From positions 62,001 through 126,000 of the forward strand of contig NZ_APAT01000024.1 in NCBI RefSeq assembly GCF_000347775.1: DNA of 64,000 nucleotides, written 5' to 3'. The position numbers and the translations under genes were made by a program. How positions within the stretch are numbered: position 1 is the first letter of the stretch; every line of letters begins with the position of its first letter. Positions 18,061-27,064 of this stretch are shown here, one piece after another. The notes beneath the pieces are model-generated. The model searched no databases. It was not told the DNA's origin and was given only the letters and a program-made list of their open reading frames with translations. This DNA comes from Marinobacter santoriniensis NKSG1. Its GTDB lineage: Bacteria; Pseudomonadota; Gammaproteobacteria; Pseudomonadales; Oleiphilaceae.

Positions 18061-18272
18061 AACAACCGATCACCGGTTATCACAAGGACGACGAAGATCA
18101 CTGGGTCGCCCAGCTGGCCTGTGGTCACAACCAGCACGTGCGTCACGATCCGCCCTGGATCAACCGCCCCTGGGTGACGACCCCGGAAGGCAGGGCGTCG
18201 AGGCTTGGCGTCGAACTGGATTGCCGGAAATGCGATGAGGGCGCCCCGCCCGATGATCGACCGGTTGGTTGA
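18057..18272 (+). CDS. DUF3565 small protein
   Basis: This 71-residue protein contains YHKDDEDHWVAQLACGHNQHVRHDPPW and a C-terminal CRKC motif. The conserved Cys and His residues suggest a small zinc-binding fold. The pattern matches DUF3565, sometimes named pressure-regulated protein, of unknown function. It overlaps the rarD stop by four bases, with an AGAGG ribosome site inside rarD, so it is probably made from the same message. Confidence 0.85.
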   Translation: MKQPITGYHKDDEDHWVAQLACGHNQHVRHDPPWINRPWVTTPEGRASRLGVELDCRKCDEGAPPDDRPVG

Positions 18273-18311
18273 ATCTGTATCAGGCTGGCCGCTAGCCATA
18301 TCGGGTAGCGG

Positions 18312-18674
18312 CTAGCCGATTTTGCATTCCCCGCAGGCGTATTTCCGTTCGTATCTTCGGTCCGCCCACCGCGCATAGACTGGTGCCGCCAACTGGTAAA
18401 CGCCTGGCCATAGTAAGGGTTTGAACAGGAATCCCAGTGGCGTATGTGACCAGGCTCGAACGGTGGCATGGAGCCCGGTGAACCATTCGCCGGTCCAGGT
18501 CATCAGGTGCAGGCGTCGCAGAAGTGTCTCCCGGTCTGGTAGCGTCTGGTTCCGCTGGCCATGGATGTCAGCGAGGAGCAGTTGGCCCGTCTGCAGTCGT
18601 CTGAGGGTTCGTACCTCTCGGGCACAAAGCGGGCATTGGCCATCATAGAAGAGCGTGTCGTATCGCGGCGCCAT
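18312..18674 (-). CDS. DCC-family thiol-disulfide oxidoreductase (DUF393)
   Basis: This 120-residue protein carries the DCC signature FYDGQCPLC near residue 9-17, a thioredoxin-like CxxC placed at the end of the first strand, followed by REVRTLRRL and the family's hydrophobic helices. I place the start at 18674, behind GGGAGG, which overlaps the end of the SixA-CHAD gene by 32 bases. A longer frame reaching 18728 has no ribosome site. The physiological role of DCC proteins is unclear. Expression is probably coupled to the upstream fusion gene. Confidence 0.83.
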   Translation of the reverse strand: MAPRYDTLFYDGQCPLCAREVRTLRRLQTGQLLLADIHGQRNQTLPDRETLLRRLHLMTWTGEWFTGLHATVRAWSHTPLGFLFKPLLWPGVYQLAAPVYARWADRRYERKYACGECKIG

Positions 18675-19998
18675 CAAGTCCTCCCAGGGCGAGTATCCGG
18701 CGTTTGACGTCCGCTTTTTGTTGCTCAAGCTCGGCCTTCAGACCCGCTATGGCCTCGGGCCGCACATCCGGTGCACTGTCCCGGAAGGCATCGAGCAGTT
18801 CCATCTGCACGTGCAGGTCCTGAAAGCGACCGTACAGTTCCTGACGTTTTTTCAGGATGCCGAGGGCGTCCTGCCATCGGGACCGGTCCAGTTCCATCAG
18901 GTAACGAATGCGCTTGATGCGTTTCCTCTGGCTATGGACAGGTTCATCCGGCGCTGAGTGCAACAATTCGGCGTCACGCCTGTTGAACTCTTTGATACGT
19001 CGCGCCACCGCATTCCGGATGTCTTTCGATGTCATTCCACGGGTCAGCTTACGGAACGTCCGGGCATGAATCTGGTTGCTCCAGTCGTCCAGACTGTTCC
19101 GGTAGTATCGGCTATCCAGGTGATGGAGCAGATCGCTGTGGGATTTGTCGATTTCGGTCTCGGCCCACGTCGCCAGTGCAGTGGCGAGTTCCTCGTTGCC
19201 CTGGCAGATTCCCGTCAACTGCTGTCGGAAGACGTGAAGGTCGCGCAGTCGACTGGTGGCCCGGGCATGCCGCTTGAGGGCCTTGATCGAACGGCTCAGC
19301 GAATGATTTCGGGTCACTTCCCCCACAGACTCGGCAATGGCACGACTGCGTCGGATGGCGACCCGGTACTGGTGCAGGAATTCATCGTCCACACCAACCC
19401 GCACGCCCCGTTCCAGATCCCGGATGCGCCTGAGCTGTTGGTCCAGAGCGGCGACAATGTCCGCCTCGGGCGAGCCGTCTTTGCGACGTTTCCGGTTGAA
19501 CTGCTGGTAGCTGAAGTCCTTCGGCGTCAGCAGGACCTCCAGGGTGCCCTTTCCGGCCTTCAGTTTTCGCCAGGGTTTGTCAGGCAGGTTGATGTGAGCG
19601 ATGGAAGCGGTTGGCAGCGCGTGGGGATCTGCCCCCAATAAGTGGCCGGCCAGCTCAATCAGGGCGGGATTGTGCCCGATCAGCAGCACGGTTTCTTCGC
19701 TCTCGTCCCGATTCTGCAGCCAGCGTAATAGACGCCGGTGATCAAAGGTGTAGAGTTCTGGAAGGACAAACACCCGGTCAGTTGGAAATCCGGGTGGCAG
19801 AATGCCCTCGAGCGTGGTGCGGGCCCGTGTCGCGCTACTGGCATATGCTCGGCCACCAAACGCCCCCAGTCTGGTCAGTGCGCGGGAGAGAGAGGGTAGT
19901 TGGCTTTCTCCCCGATGGTTCAGCGGACGGTCCCGATCCCGGAGGGTGTCGTCAGTCCAGCTGGATTTTGCGTGGCGTACCAGGAACAGATGTTTCAT
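18643..19998 (-). CDS. SixA-type histidine phosphatase fused to a CHAD domain
   Basis: This 451-residue two-domain protein has an N-terminal histidine phosphatase of the SixA type (residues 1-160), with LVRHAKSSW (Arg8, His9) and GHNPA (His109) as catalytic residues. A linker leads to a CHAD domain (about 180-445) of repeated arginine/lysine/histidine-rich helices, such as EFLHQYRVAIRRSRAI and LKRHARATSRLRDLHVFR. CHAD domains bind inorganic polyphosphate. SixA in E. coli dephosphorylates phosphohistidine on ArcB or the nitrogen phosphotransferase system. Their fusion suggests a phosphatase that is localised or controlled by polyphosphate, which is inference. The DCC gene overlaps its 3' end. 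Confidence 0.88.
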   Translation of the reverse strand: MKHLFLVRHAKSSWTDDTLRDRDRPLNHRGESQLPSLSRALTRLGAFGGRAYASSATRARTTLEGILPPGFPTDRVFVLPELYTFDHRRLLRWLQNRDESEETVLLIGHNPALIELAGHLLGADPHALPTASIAHINLPDKPWRKLKAGKGTLEVLLTPKDFSYQQFNRKRRKDGSPEADIVAALDQQLRRIRDLERGVRVGVDDEFLHQYRVAIRRSRAIAESVGEVTRNHSLSRSIKALKRHARATSRLRDLHVFRQQLTGICQGNEELATALATWAETEIDKSHSDLLHHLDSRYYRNSLDDWSNQIHARTFRKLTRGMTSKDIRNAVARRIKEFNRRDAELLHSAPDEPVHSQRKRIKRIRYLMELDRSRWQDALGILKKRQELYGRFQDLHVQMELLDAFRDSAPDVRPEAIAGLKAELEQQKADVKRRILALGGLDGAAIRHALL

Positions 19999-20202
19999 GG
20001 GACCTTAGTATGGGGTGATCTCAAGTCAGAGTTGTGACGGTCGTTAAACTAAGAACGTGAAAATGCTTCTAGAAGCGTAGCTTACATTTGGCCCGTCTGT
20101 GCAGAGGGAGGCGGGGCGAAAAACTGTCTTACAAAATGGAACGGTCCCTTTGCCCGGGATATGGATAATCACCCTGAAACGAAGCGCGGAGAGATTATTA
20201 CT

Positions 20203-21879
20203 ATGAAGGTTCTGAACCGGCTCAGTATAAGAGTTCGCCTGCTTGTAGCCGTTCTGGTCCCCGTACTCCTTACGGCGGGCACTCTGGCCTGGATCACCGC
20301 CAGCCGAATCCAGACCAATGGACAGGAAGAGCTCAAAAGGCTGGAGGCCAATCTGCTTGACGCCCGTAAAGAAGGGTTGAAGAGCCTGGTTTCGACAGCT
20401 CGTTCGGTGGTGATGGAGGCCAAGAACGACCCCGATCTGTCGGAGTCGGAGGCCAAAGAAGCGGCCCGGCAGCGCCTGCGGTCGATTACCTTCGGCAATA
20501 ACAACTATGTGTTTGCCTACACCCGCGATGTCTTCAATCTGGCCTATGCGCCGGACCCGTCGAAAGAGGGGCCGACCGGAAACCCGGTGGTCAAGGATCT
20601 GGTCGCGAACCTGTTCAAGGCAGCCCAGAAGGGTGGTTTCCTGTCTTACACATGGATGAACCCGGCCTCGGGCAATGAAGAACCGAAAGTGTCCTACTCC
20701 ACCATTATCCCGGGGTGGGACTGGATGATCGGTACCGGTGTTTACGTCACCGACATCAAGAAGGTGGTGGCCGCGTCGAAGGTCGAAATTGAAAAGAGCA
20801 TTGATCGGGCGCTGGGCTTTATTCTGCTGGCGACCGTGATTGTGGTTGTCATTGCGGTACTGATCGGGCTGTTTGTCGGCCGCACGGTGACCAAACCGCT
20901 GAAGAGCGTCAGTGACATGATGCAGGAGATTGCCGATGGCGACGGCGATCTCCGTCAGCGCCTTCCTGAGGAAGGAACCGATGAGCTGTCCGAGCTGGGC
21001 CGACGGTTCAACCACTTCGTGGTAAAGATCCAGAACACCATTCGCGATGTGGGCGCGACCACGGATCAGCTGGCGTCTGCTGCTGAAGAGCTCAGCCGGG
21101 TGGCCAATGAAACCCGACAGTCGGTACAGGAGCAGGGCTCCGAAACCGATCAGATCGCTTCTGCTATCAATGAAATGGCGGCCACCATCCAGCAGATCTC
21201 CGGTAACGCCAATGAGGTTGAAAGTGCGGCGTCTGACGCCGATCGCATGGCCCGGGAAGGGGGCGAGACCATCACCAGTGCCCAGAGTTCGGTGAATCAG
21301 CTGTCCGAAGAGATCAAGAGCACCTCGGCCAGCATCGATGCCCTGGCGGAAAAGTCCGACGAGATCCAGCAGGTGCTCGACGTGATCCATGCGGTGACCG
21401 AACAGACCAACCTGCTGGCTCTGAATGCGGCCATCGAGGCAGCCCGTGCCGGTGAGCATGGCCGAGGCTTCTCGGTGGTGGCAGACGAGGTCCGGCAGCT
21501 GGCCAAGCGCAGTGCCGAATCGGCGGATCAGATACGGGAGATGATTGACGGCTTCGTCACAGAATCCCGGGCTGCCGTTGAACGGATGAATCATTCCCGG
21601 AAGAGTTCGGAATCGACCGTGGAGCGGATTGATCACGCGACCTCGGCACTGACGACCATCGAGAAGTCGGTGACGCAGATCCACGACCAGGTCACGCAGA
21701 TCGCGACGGCGGCCGAACAACAGAGCCAGGTGGCCGAGGAGATCAACCAGAACGTGGTCCGGATCGTGGATGCTGCCCAGCGCAGTGACACTGGCGTAAC
21801 CCAGACCAACGAGGCGAGCCATGAGCTGGCGCGACTGGGTGAGAATCTCCGGGAGCTGGTGGGACAGTTCAAGGTCTGA
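20203..21879 (+). CDS. Methyl-accepting chemotaxis protein with a single Cache domain
   Basis: This 558-residue chemoreceptor has a first membrane helix at about residues 10-30 and a periplasmic single-Cache (sCache_2) domain around 35-205. That domain contains [13 protein letters not shown] and [13 protein letters not shown] second membrane helix follows ([21 protein letters not shown]), then a HAMP region and a signalling domain with the invariant hairpin tip [19 protein letters not shown]. Cache domains of this type commonly bind small carboxylates. I start it at 20203, after GGAGAG, since the membrane helix begins there. The next gene encodes a carboxylate-type TRAP binding protein, hinting at a shared ligand. 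Confidence 0.93.
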   Translation: MKVLNRLSIRVRLLVAVLVPVLLTAGTLAWITASRIQTNGQEELKRLEANLLDARKEGLKSLVSTARSVVMEAKNDPDLSESEAKEAARQRLRSITFGNNNYVFAYTRDVFNLAYAPDPSKEGPTGNPVVKDLVANLFKAAQKGGFLSYTWMNPASGNEEPKVSYSTIIPGWDWMIGTGVYVTDIKKVVAASKVEIEKSIDRALGFILLATVIVVVIAVLIGLFVGRTVTKPLKSVSDMMQEIADGDGDLRQRLPEEGTDELSELGRRFNHFVVKIQNTIRDVGATTDQLASAAEELSRVANETRQSVQEQGSETDQIASAINEMAATIQQISGNANEVESAASDADRMAREGGETITSAQSSVNQLSEEIKSTSASIDALAEKSDEIQQVLDVIHAVTEQTNLLALNAAIEAARAGEHGRGFSVVADEVRQLAKRSAESADQIREMIDGFVTESRAAVERMNHSRKSSESTVERIDHATSALTTIEKSVTQIHDQVTQIATAAEQQSQVAEEINQNVVRIVDAAQRSDTGVTQTNEASHELARLGENLRELVGQFKV

Positions 21880-21921
21880 CCACCGGAGCGTTGTCGGTCC
21901 GGGGCCATTGGCCTCGGGCCG

Positions 21922-21960
21922 TTGGCAGGCTATTATGCTGCTGTTAATGACACTTGTCAT
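21922..21960 (+). promoter_or_regulatory. Predicted sigma-70 promoter with overlapping operator palindrome for the TRAP binding-protein gene
   Basis: TTGGCA at 21922-21927 and TAATGA at 21945-21950 are separated by 17 bases. A perfect palindrome, ATGACA-CT-TGTCAT, covers 21947-21960, overlapping the -10 box and the expected start of transcription. Such a placement suits a repressor site. The regulator is not identifiable from the window. Confidence 0.45.
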
Positions 21961-21989
21961 ACATACCAACAAAAACGGAAGCTAACATC

Positions 21990-23066
21990 ATGAATCTTCG
22001 CAAGACCTTCTTGGCCGCGATCGCTGTGGCGACCTCGGCGTTCAGTGCCTCCGCGCTTGCCCAGGACCAGGAAACCTACAACCTGAGCCTCGCACAGACC
22101 TGGGGACCGAACACGCCGATCCTGGCAGAGACCACCAAGCACTTCGCCGAAATGGCGGAAAAAATGTCCGACGGCCGGCTGAAAATCCGGATTGATCCGT
22201 CCAGCAAGCACAAGGCACCGTTCGGCATCTTCGACATGGTGCGTTCCGGTCAGTACGACCTGGGCCACACTGCCTCGTACTATTACAAGGGCACCATCCC
22301 GAATGCCATGTACTTCACCACCATTCCGTTCGGCCTGACCGCGCCGGAGATGTATGCCTGGTTCTACTATGGCGGCGGTATGGACCTCATGGAACAAGTG
22401 TATCGTCCGTATGGGCTGCTTTCGTTCCCGGGGGGCAACACCGGTAACCAGATGGGCGGCTGGTTCCGCAAGGAAATCAAATCCCTGGACGACCTGAAAG
22501 GTCTGAAAATGCGGACACCCGGCTTGGCCGGCGAGGTTATGTCCGAGCTGGGTGTGGCGGTGACCAACATTCCGCCGGGAGAGCTGTTCAGCGCGCTGGA
22601 GCGTGGCACCATCGATGCCGCCGAGTGGGTCGGTCCGGCTCTGGATTTCCCCATGGGCTTCCAGCAGATTGCCAAGTACTACTACTCCGGTTGGCAGGAG
22701 CCGGGTGCCGAGGTGCAGTTCCTGGTGAATGAGAAGACCTGGGACAAGCTGCCGGCAGACCTGCAGGAAATCCTGAGGGTTGCCATGCGCACCGCCGCCC
22801 ACGATATGTACATCGAAAGCTACCACGAGAATGCCATGGCGTGGGACAAGATGAAGGAAAACTACCCGGACGTGCAGCACAAGGTGTTCCCGCCAGAGGT
22901 CATCAACGCCCTTCGCAAGACCACCGACAAGCTGCTTGAGCAGTACGCCGAGAAGGATCCGATGGCCCGGAAGATCATTTCTTCCCAGCGTGATTACCTG
23001 AAGATTGTCCGCAAATGGACCAACATTTCTGACAAGGCGTATCTGGAAAGCTCGGCGACCGAGTAA
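21990..23066 (+). CDS. TRAP transporter substrate-binding protein, DctP/TakP type (orphan)
   Basis: This 358-residue periplasmic binding protein has a signal peptide cleaved near SALA-QDQ (about residue 25). The DctP-family core includes GNTGNQMGGWFRKEI, LKGLKMRTPGLAGEV with the carboxylate-binding arginine, and LERGTIDAAEWVGP. The sequence resembles TakP-like proteins that bind 2-oxo acids such as pyruvate. The ATG at 21990 follows a weak CGGAAG site. No DctQ or DctM genes adjoin it: the gene is followed at once by a strong terminator. It must use permeases encoded elsewhere or act in sensing. Confidence 0.9.
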   Translation: MNLRKTFLAAIAVATSAFSASALAQDQETYNLSLAQTWGPNTPILAETTKHFAEMAEKMSDGRLKIRIDPSSKHKAPFGIFDMVRSGQYDLGHTASYYYKGTIPNAMYFTTIPFGLTAPEMYAWFYYGGGMDLMEQVYRPYGLLSFPGGNTGNQMGGWFRKEIKSLDDLKGLKMRTPGLAGEVMSELGVAVTNIPPGELFSALERGTIDAAEWVGPALDFPMGFQQIAKYYYSGWQEPGAEVQFLVNEKTWDKLPADLQEILRVAMRTAAHDMYIESYHENAMAWDKMKENYPDVQHKVFPPEVINALRKTTDKLLEQYAEKDPMARKIISSQRDYLKIVRKWTNISDKAYLESSATE

Positions 23067-23093
23067 TCCAATACCGATCAGAAGCGTAAGAGA

Positions 23094-23131
23094 GGGGCGT
23101 CGGCACAATGCCGACGCCCCTTTTTGTTTTT
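23094..23131 (+). terminator. Rho-independent terminator after the TRAP binding-protein gene
   Basis: GGGGCGTCGGC at 23094-23104 pairs perfectly with GCCGACGCCCC at 23110-23120 around a 5-base loop. TTTTTGTTTTT follows. It closes the upstream single-gene unit and separates it from the polyamine transporter operon. Confidence 0.92.
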
Positions 23132-23176
23132 GGCGCTTTCTGGAAAAATAGGCCGCTCTTTATGCGGGCAGGGCCG

Positions 23177-24298
23177 ATGACACAGACACTGCTTTCTCTG
23201 AGCAATCTCACCAAGCAATTCGGCGGCAAGACCGTTCTGGATTCCCTCGACCTGGATATCTACGACGGGGAGTTCATCACGCTGCTTGGACCGTCCGGTT
23301 GCGGTAAAACGACGCTGCTTCGACTCATTGCCGGATTTGAGCAGCCGGACTGTGGGGCGATTTCGCTTTCCGGTGTGGATCTGACAGGCACGCCTCCTGA
23401 AGGGCGTCCGTTGAACACCGTGTTTCAGCACTATGCGCTGTTTCCCCACATGTCGGTTTTCGACAACGTTGCCTATGGCTTGAAGATGGAAAAGCGACCC
23501 GCCGACGAGATTCGCGATCGGGTCGGTGAAGCCCTGGCCATGGTTCAGCTCCAGGACTACGCTCGCCGCAAGCCCCAGCAATTGTCCGGCGGTCAGCAGC
23601 AGCGGGTGGCGATCGCCCGGGCAGTGGTCAAGCGCCCCCGTCTTTTGTTGCTGGATGAACCCTTGTCCGCCCTCGACTACAAGCTTCGGCGCACCATGCA
23701 GATTGAGCTGAAACGGCTGCAACGGGAGCTGGGGATTACCTTCGTGTTTGTGACCCACGACCAGGAAGAGGCGTTGTCCATGTCCGATCGGGTGGTGGTG
23801 CTCAAGGACGGTGTCGTCCAGCAGCTTGGCACGCCAAGGGAAGTGTATGAGCGCCCGGCCAACCTTTTCACGGCCCGATTCGTGGGCGAGACCAATTTCT
23901 TCCCGGGAACGGTTGATGCCATTAACGGCGGTGAAATCATCGTGGATGTTTTCGGCCTGAAACGGACCCTGAGGAAACCCGGTTTCGAGCTCCATCCGGG
24001 GCAGACCGTGCATGTGCTTTTGCGACCGGAGGACATCCGGGTGCTGGAGCCGTCCGATGAACAGGGGCTGGCCGGCCGGATTGTCGAACGGAACTATAAG
24101 GGCAGCACGCTCGACTCGGTGATCCATCTTGACGATGGCACCGAGGTACTGGCCAGCGAGTTTTTCGACGAGGACGATCCGGCGTTCGACTATCGGCTGG
24201 GCGAGCCGGTGCGGGTGAGCTGGGTGGATGGCTGGGAGTGGCTGCTGCCGGAAGAATCCACGGTTGCCAACATCGGGAGTCTCGCCGACGATGTCTAG
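23177..24298 (+). CDS. potA: Polyamine-type ABC transporter ATPase (PotA)
   Basis: This ATPase subunit of about 373 residues energises a spermidine/putrescine-type importer. It shows Walker [10 protein letters not shown], the Q-loop [12 protein letters not shown], the signature LSGGQQQR, Walker [13 protein letters not shown] and the H-loop [10 protein letters not shown]-terminal TOBE/OB regulatory region (about 240-360) is typical of PotA. I use the ATG at 23177. An in-frame ATG at 23162 would add five residues, and sequence further upstream lies in a terminator. It overlaps potB by eight bases and heads an A-B-C-D operon. Confidence 0.93.
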   Translation: MTQTLLSLSNLTKQFGGKTVLDSLDLDIYDGEFITLLGPSGCGKTTLLRLIAGFEQPDCGAISLSGVDLTGTPPEGRPLNTVFQHYALFPHMSVFDNVAYGLKMEKRPADEIRDRVGEALAMVQLQDYARRKPQQLSGGQQQRVAIARAVVKRPRLLLLDEPLSALDYKLRRTMQIELKRLQRELGITFVFVTHDQEEALSMSDRVVVLKDGVVQQLGTPREVYERPANLFTARFVGETNFFPGTVDAINGGEIIVDVFGLKRTLRKPGFELHPGQTVHVLLRPEDIRVLEPSDEQGLAGRIVERNYKGSTLDSVIHLDDGTEVLASEFFDEDDPAFDYRLGEPVRVSWVDGWEWLLPEESTVANIGSLADDV

Positions 24299-25151
24299 CA
24301 TTCGCCAGCAGCCGTTCAGAACGGCCGTGTTGGTCCTGGTGTGGGGCTGGTTGCTGTTCCTGGTACTGGCGCCGAATCTGCTGGTGGTCGGCGCCAGTGT
24401 CATGACCCGGGATCCCGGCAGCTTTCTCTCGCTGCCCCTGAATCTCGACGCCTATCGCCAGTTGATGGATCCGCTGTACCTGGATGTGTTTCTGCACTCC
24501 CTCTACATGGCCGCCGTCACGACACTGGCTTGCCTGTTGATCGGATATCCCTTCGCCTGGGCGCTTTCGAAAGTGGAGAAACGGCGTCAGCTGTTGCTGA
24601 TCTTCTTTCTGATCGTGCCGTTCTGGACCAATTCGCTGGTCCGGACCTACGCGCTCAAGTTGATCCTGGCGACCAACGGGCTCATCAACTCTGCGCTGCT
24701 GTCACTGGGGTGGATCGATGAACCGGTGCGGATGCTGTACACCGAGGGCGCCGTGATTATCGGGCTGGTGTACCTGCTGCTGCCGTTCATGATTCTGCCC
24801 CTGTACTCGGTGTTCGATGACCTCCGGGAGGAGCTGGTCATGGCGTCCCACGACCTGGGGGCCGGTCGTTTCGCGACCTTCGTGCACGTTATCGTCCCGC
24901 TGACCCTTCCGGGGGTTCTGGCAGGCGTCATGCTGGTCCTGCTTCCGGCCATGGGGTTGTTCTTCGTGCCGGACATTCTCGGAGGCTCCCGGAACCTGCT
25001 GGTGGGTAATGTCATCAAGAACCAGTTTCTGGATGCCCGTAACTGGCCTTTCGGGGCCGCCGCGAGCATTGTCCTGACCCTCACCATGGCCGTTCTCATG
25101 CTGGCCCACCGTATCAGCAAACAGCGCATCGGCGAGGAGGGATCGGCATGA
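24291..25151 (+). CDS. potB: Polyamine-type ABC transporter permease (PotB)
   Basis: This 286-residue inner-membrane permease has six predicted helices. The binding-protein-dependent permease motif appears as [29 protein letters not shown], the EAA loop that docks on the ATPase. [12 protein letters not shown] is typical of PotB/PotH proteins. The ATG at 24291 is chosen because it begins a normal PotB N-terminus. The earlier in-frame ATG lies deep in potA. It joins potC through an ATGA overlap. Confidence 0.92.
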   Translation: MSSIRQQPFRTAVLVLVWGWLLFLVLAPNLLVVGASVMTRDPGSFLSLPLNLDAYRQLMDPLYLDVFLHSLYMAAVTTLACLLIGYPFAWALSKVEKRRQLLLIFFLIVPFWTNSLVRTYALKLILATNGLINSALLSLGWIDEPVRMLYTEGAVIIGLVYLLLPFMILPLYSVFDDLREELVMASHDLGAGRFATFVHVIVPLTLPGVLAGVMLVLLPAMGLFFVPDILGGSRNLLVGNVIKNQFLDARNWPFGAAASIVLTLTMAVLMLAHRISKQRIGEEGSA

Positions 25152-25918
25152 TCCGATGGCTACCCCGAGCCTGGCTGATGCTCATCTACGGACTGCTGTA
25201 TGTGCCCATTGCGGTGCTGGTGGTGTTTTCCTTCAACGATTCCCGTAGCGGTTACACCTGGGGCGGCCTGAGCCTGCGCTGGTATGAAACCCTGTTCAAC
25301 AACCACGCCATGGTAGAGGCCATGTGGAACTCCCTGTGGCTGGCGCTTTCCGCGGCTACGGTGTCCACCCTGATCGGGGGGCTGACTGCCCTGGCGCTGC
25401 ATCGTTACCGGTTTCGCGGCAAAAGAGTCCTGAACGGCATGCTGTTCGTGGTGATGATGTCACCGGAAATCGTCCTGGCGATCTCCCTGCTGGCACTGTT
25501 CCTGCTGGTGGGGATACAGCTGGGGTATGTATCCCTGCTGTTGGCCCACGTCACCTTCTGTCTGCCCTTCGTGGTGATTACGGTCATGGCCCGGCTCAGC
25601 GGCTTTGATGAGAGCCTGCCCGAAGCGGCCCGGGATCTGGGTGCCAGTGATTTCACCATGACCCGGACGGTGCTCATCCCGGTGATCATGCCGGCCCTTC
25701 TGGCAGGTTGGCTGCTGGGGTTTACACTGTCACTGGATGATGTGGTGGTCAGTACGTTCGTCAGTGGCCCCACCTACGAGATTCTCCCGCTGCGCATCTA
25801 TTCCATGGTGCGGGTGGGGCTCAAGCCTGAGGTGAATGCCCTGGGCACGCTGTTGCTGGTGTTTTCACTGGTCATGCTATCGCTGTCGCAATGGATACTC
25901 ACAAGGAGCAAACAATGA
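25148..25918 (+). CDS. potC: Polyamine-type ABC transporter permease (PotC)
   Basis: This second permease subunit has 256 residues and six helices. It has the PotC-type YVPIAVLVVFSFNDSRSGYTWGG start and an EAA loop, LPEAARDLGASDFTMTRTVLIPVIMP. DDVVVSTFVSGP in the later half is typical of PotC/PotI. It starts on the potB stop (ATGA) and its own stop overlaps the potD start, so the operon is translationally coupled throughout. Confidence 0.92.
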   Translation: MIRWLPRAWLMLIYGLLYVPIAVLVVFSFNDSRSGYTWGGLSLRWYETLFNNHAMVEAMWNSLWLALSAATVSTLIGGLTALALHRYRFRGKRVLNGMLFVVMMSPEIVLAISLLALFLLVGIQLGYVSLLLAHVTFCLPFVVITVMARLSGFDESLPEAARDLGASDFTMTRTVLIPVIMPALLAGWLLGFTLSLDDVVVSTFVSGPTYEILPLRIYSMVRVGLKPEVNALGTLLLVFSLVMLSLSQWILTRSKQ

Positions 25919-26952
25919 AAAAACTCGCACTGGCCGCCCTGCTGGCCCTGGGCCTGACGGGCTGCAGTTCCGAGGAACCCCAGGTTCTCAACCTCTACAA
26001 CTGGTCCGAGTATATGCCCCAGGAGGTGCTGGATCGTTTCCAGGAGGAAACCGGCATCCAGGTGGTCTACACCACCTACGACAGTAACGAAGCCATGTAT
26101 GCCAAGCTCAAGCTGCTGGACGACAGCGCTGCGTACGACCTGGCCGTTCCGTCCACCTATTACGTGAGCAAGATGCGCCAGGAAGGCCTGCTGAAAAAGA
26201 TCGACCGGAGCAAAATCAAAGGGTTCGACAATCTGGATCCGGAGCTGACCAATCTGGATATCGACCCGGACAACCAGTACAGCATTCCCTACCTCTGGGG
26301 TACCACCGGCCTTGCGGTGGATACCGCCGATGTCAAAGAGCCGGTGGATTCCTGGGCCGATCTCTGGGACGAACGGTTCAAGGGCCGGGTCATGCTCACC
26401 AACGACATGCGCGAGGTGTTCCACGTTGGTCTCCGGGTGCTGGGGTATTCCGGCAACAGTACCAACCCGGACGAAATCAAGGCCGCCTATGAGAAGCTCA
26501 AGGAGCTGATGCCATCCGTCCGTACCTTCAACTCGGATGCCCCCCGTGTGCCCTATCTCGAGGGTGAAACCGATGTCGGCATGATCTGGAACGGCGAGGC
26601 GGTGATGGCCCAGGAGACCATGCCATCCCTGAAGTACGTCTATCCGAAAGAAGGCATCATTGCCTGGCTGGACAGCTTCGTGATTCCCAAGAATGCCCGC
26701 AATCCCGAGGCCGCCTACAAGTTCATCAACTTTGTGCTGAGGCCCGAGATTTCCGCATTGATCAGTGAGGACATCGGGTATGCGACACCGAATCTCAAAG
26801 CCCGGGATCTGCTGGACAAGGACGTGGCCAACAATCGGGCCAGCTATCCGACACCGGAAGACATGAAGAATGCTGAGTTCCAGGTAGATATCGGTGACGA
26901 GGCCCTTCAGGTCTATGCCAAATACTGGGAAATGCTGAAATCCGGCCAGTAA
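25915..26952 (+). CDS. potD: Polyamine-binding protein (PotD/PotF-like), predicted lipoprotein
   Basis: This 345-residue binding protein opens its mature part with VLNLYNWSEYMPQEVLDRF, the PotD/PotF ligand-pocket signature with the Trp-Ser-Glu triad. It continues with YDLAVPSTYYVSKM, IPYLWGTTGLAVD and GMIWNGEAV. Unlike soluble E. coli PotD it has a lipobox, GLTGC with Cys17, so it is probably membrane-anchored. Ser at +2 would by the Lol rule direct it to the outer membrane, which is odd for a transporter partner. An AAGGAG site inside potC precedes the ATG. Confidence 0.9.
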   Translation: MKKLALAALLALGLTGCSSEEPQVLNLYNWSEYMPQEVLDRFQEETGIQVVYTTYDSNEAMYAKLKLLDDSAAYDLAVPSTYYVSKMRQEGLLKKIDRSKIKGFDNLDPELTNLDIDPDNQYSIPYLWGTTGLAVDTADVKEPVDSWADLWDERFKGRVMLTNDMREVFHVGLRVLGYSGNSTNPDEIKAAYEKLKELMPSVRTFNSDAPRVPYLEGETDVGMIWNGEAVMAQETMPSLKYVYPKEGIIAWLDSFVIPKNARNPEAAYKFINFVLRPEISALISEDIGYATPNLKARDLLDKDVANNRASYPTPEDMKNAEFQVDIGDEALQVYAKYWEMLKSGQ

Positions 26953-26974
26953 TCCTCCGGCAGGCAGGGCGGGT

Positions 26975-27004
26975 TTCACAAAACTGCAATACATGGTCTA
27001 TAAC
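26975..27004 (+). promoter_or_regulatory. Predicted sigma-70 promoter of the second polyamine-type operon
   Basis: TTCACA at 26975-26980 and TATAAC at 26999-27004 are separated by 18 bases; each has one mismatch to consensus. They lie 60-90 bases before the start of the second binding-protein gene. This suggests the D-A-B-C operon is transcribed independently of potABCD. Confidence 0.5.
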
Positions 27005-27064
27005 TTCCTGATAACACTTGGTTAGCAAACTTGTTACCGACCGCTATCAGGGGAATGAACGATC

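Noticed and set aside
18291..18316. Inverted repeat GCTAGCC / GGCTAGC between DUF3565 and DCC genes as a terminator
   Set aside because: The arms are only 7 bp with a 12-base loop and a short T run, so it is too weak to call.
20065..20076. Palindrome GCTTCTAGAAGC between the SixA-CHAD and chemoreceptor genes
   Set aside because: It is a perfect 12-base palindrome in a divergent region, but has no second copy or known consensus, so an operator claim is not supported.
20044..21972. A 642-codon minus-strand open frame opposite the chemoreceptor gene
   Set aside because: It mirrors the chemoreceptor in GC-rich antisense sequence, lacks a ribosome site and any recognisable domain, and the plus-strand gene is unambiguous.
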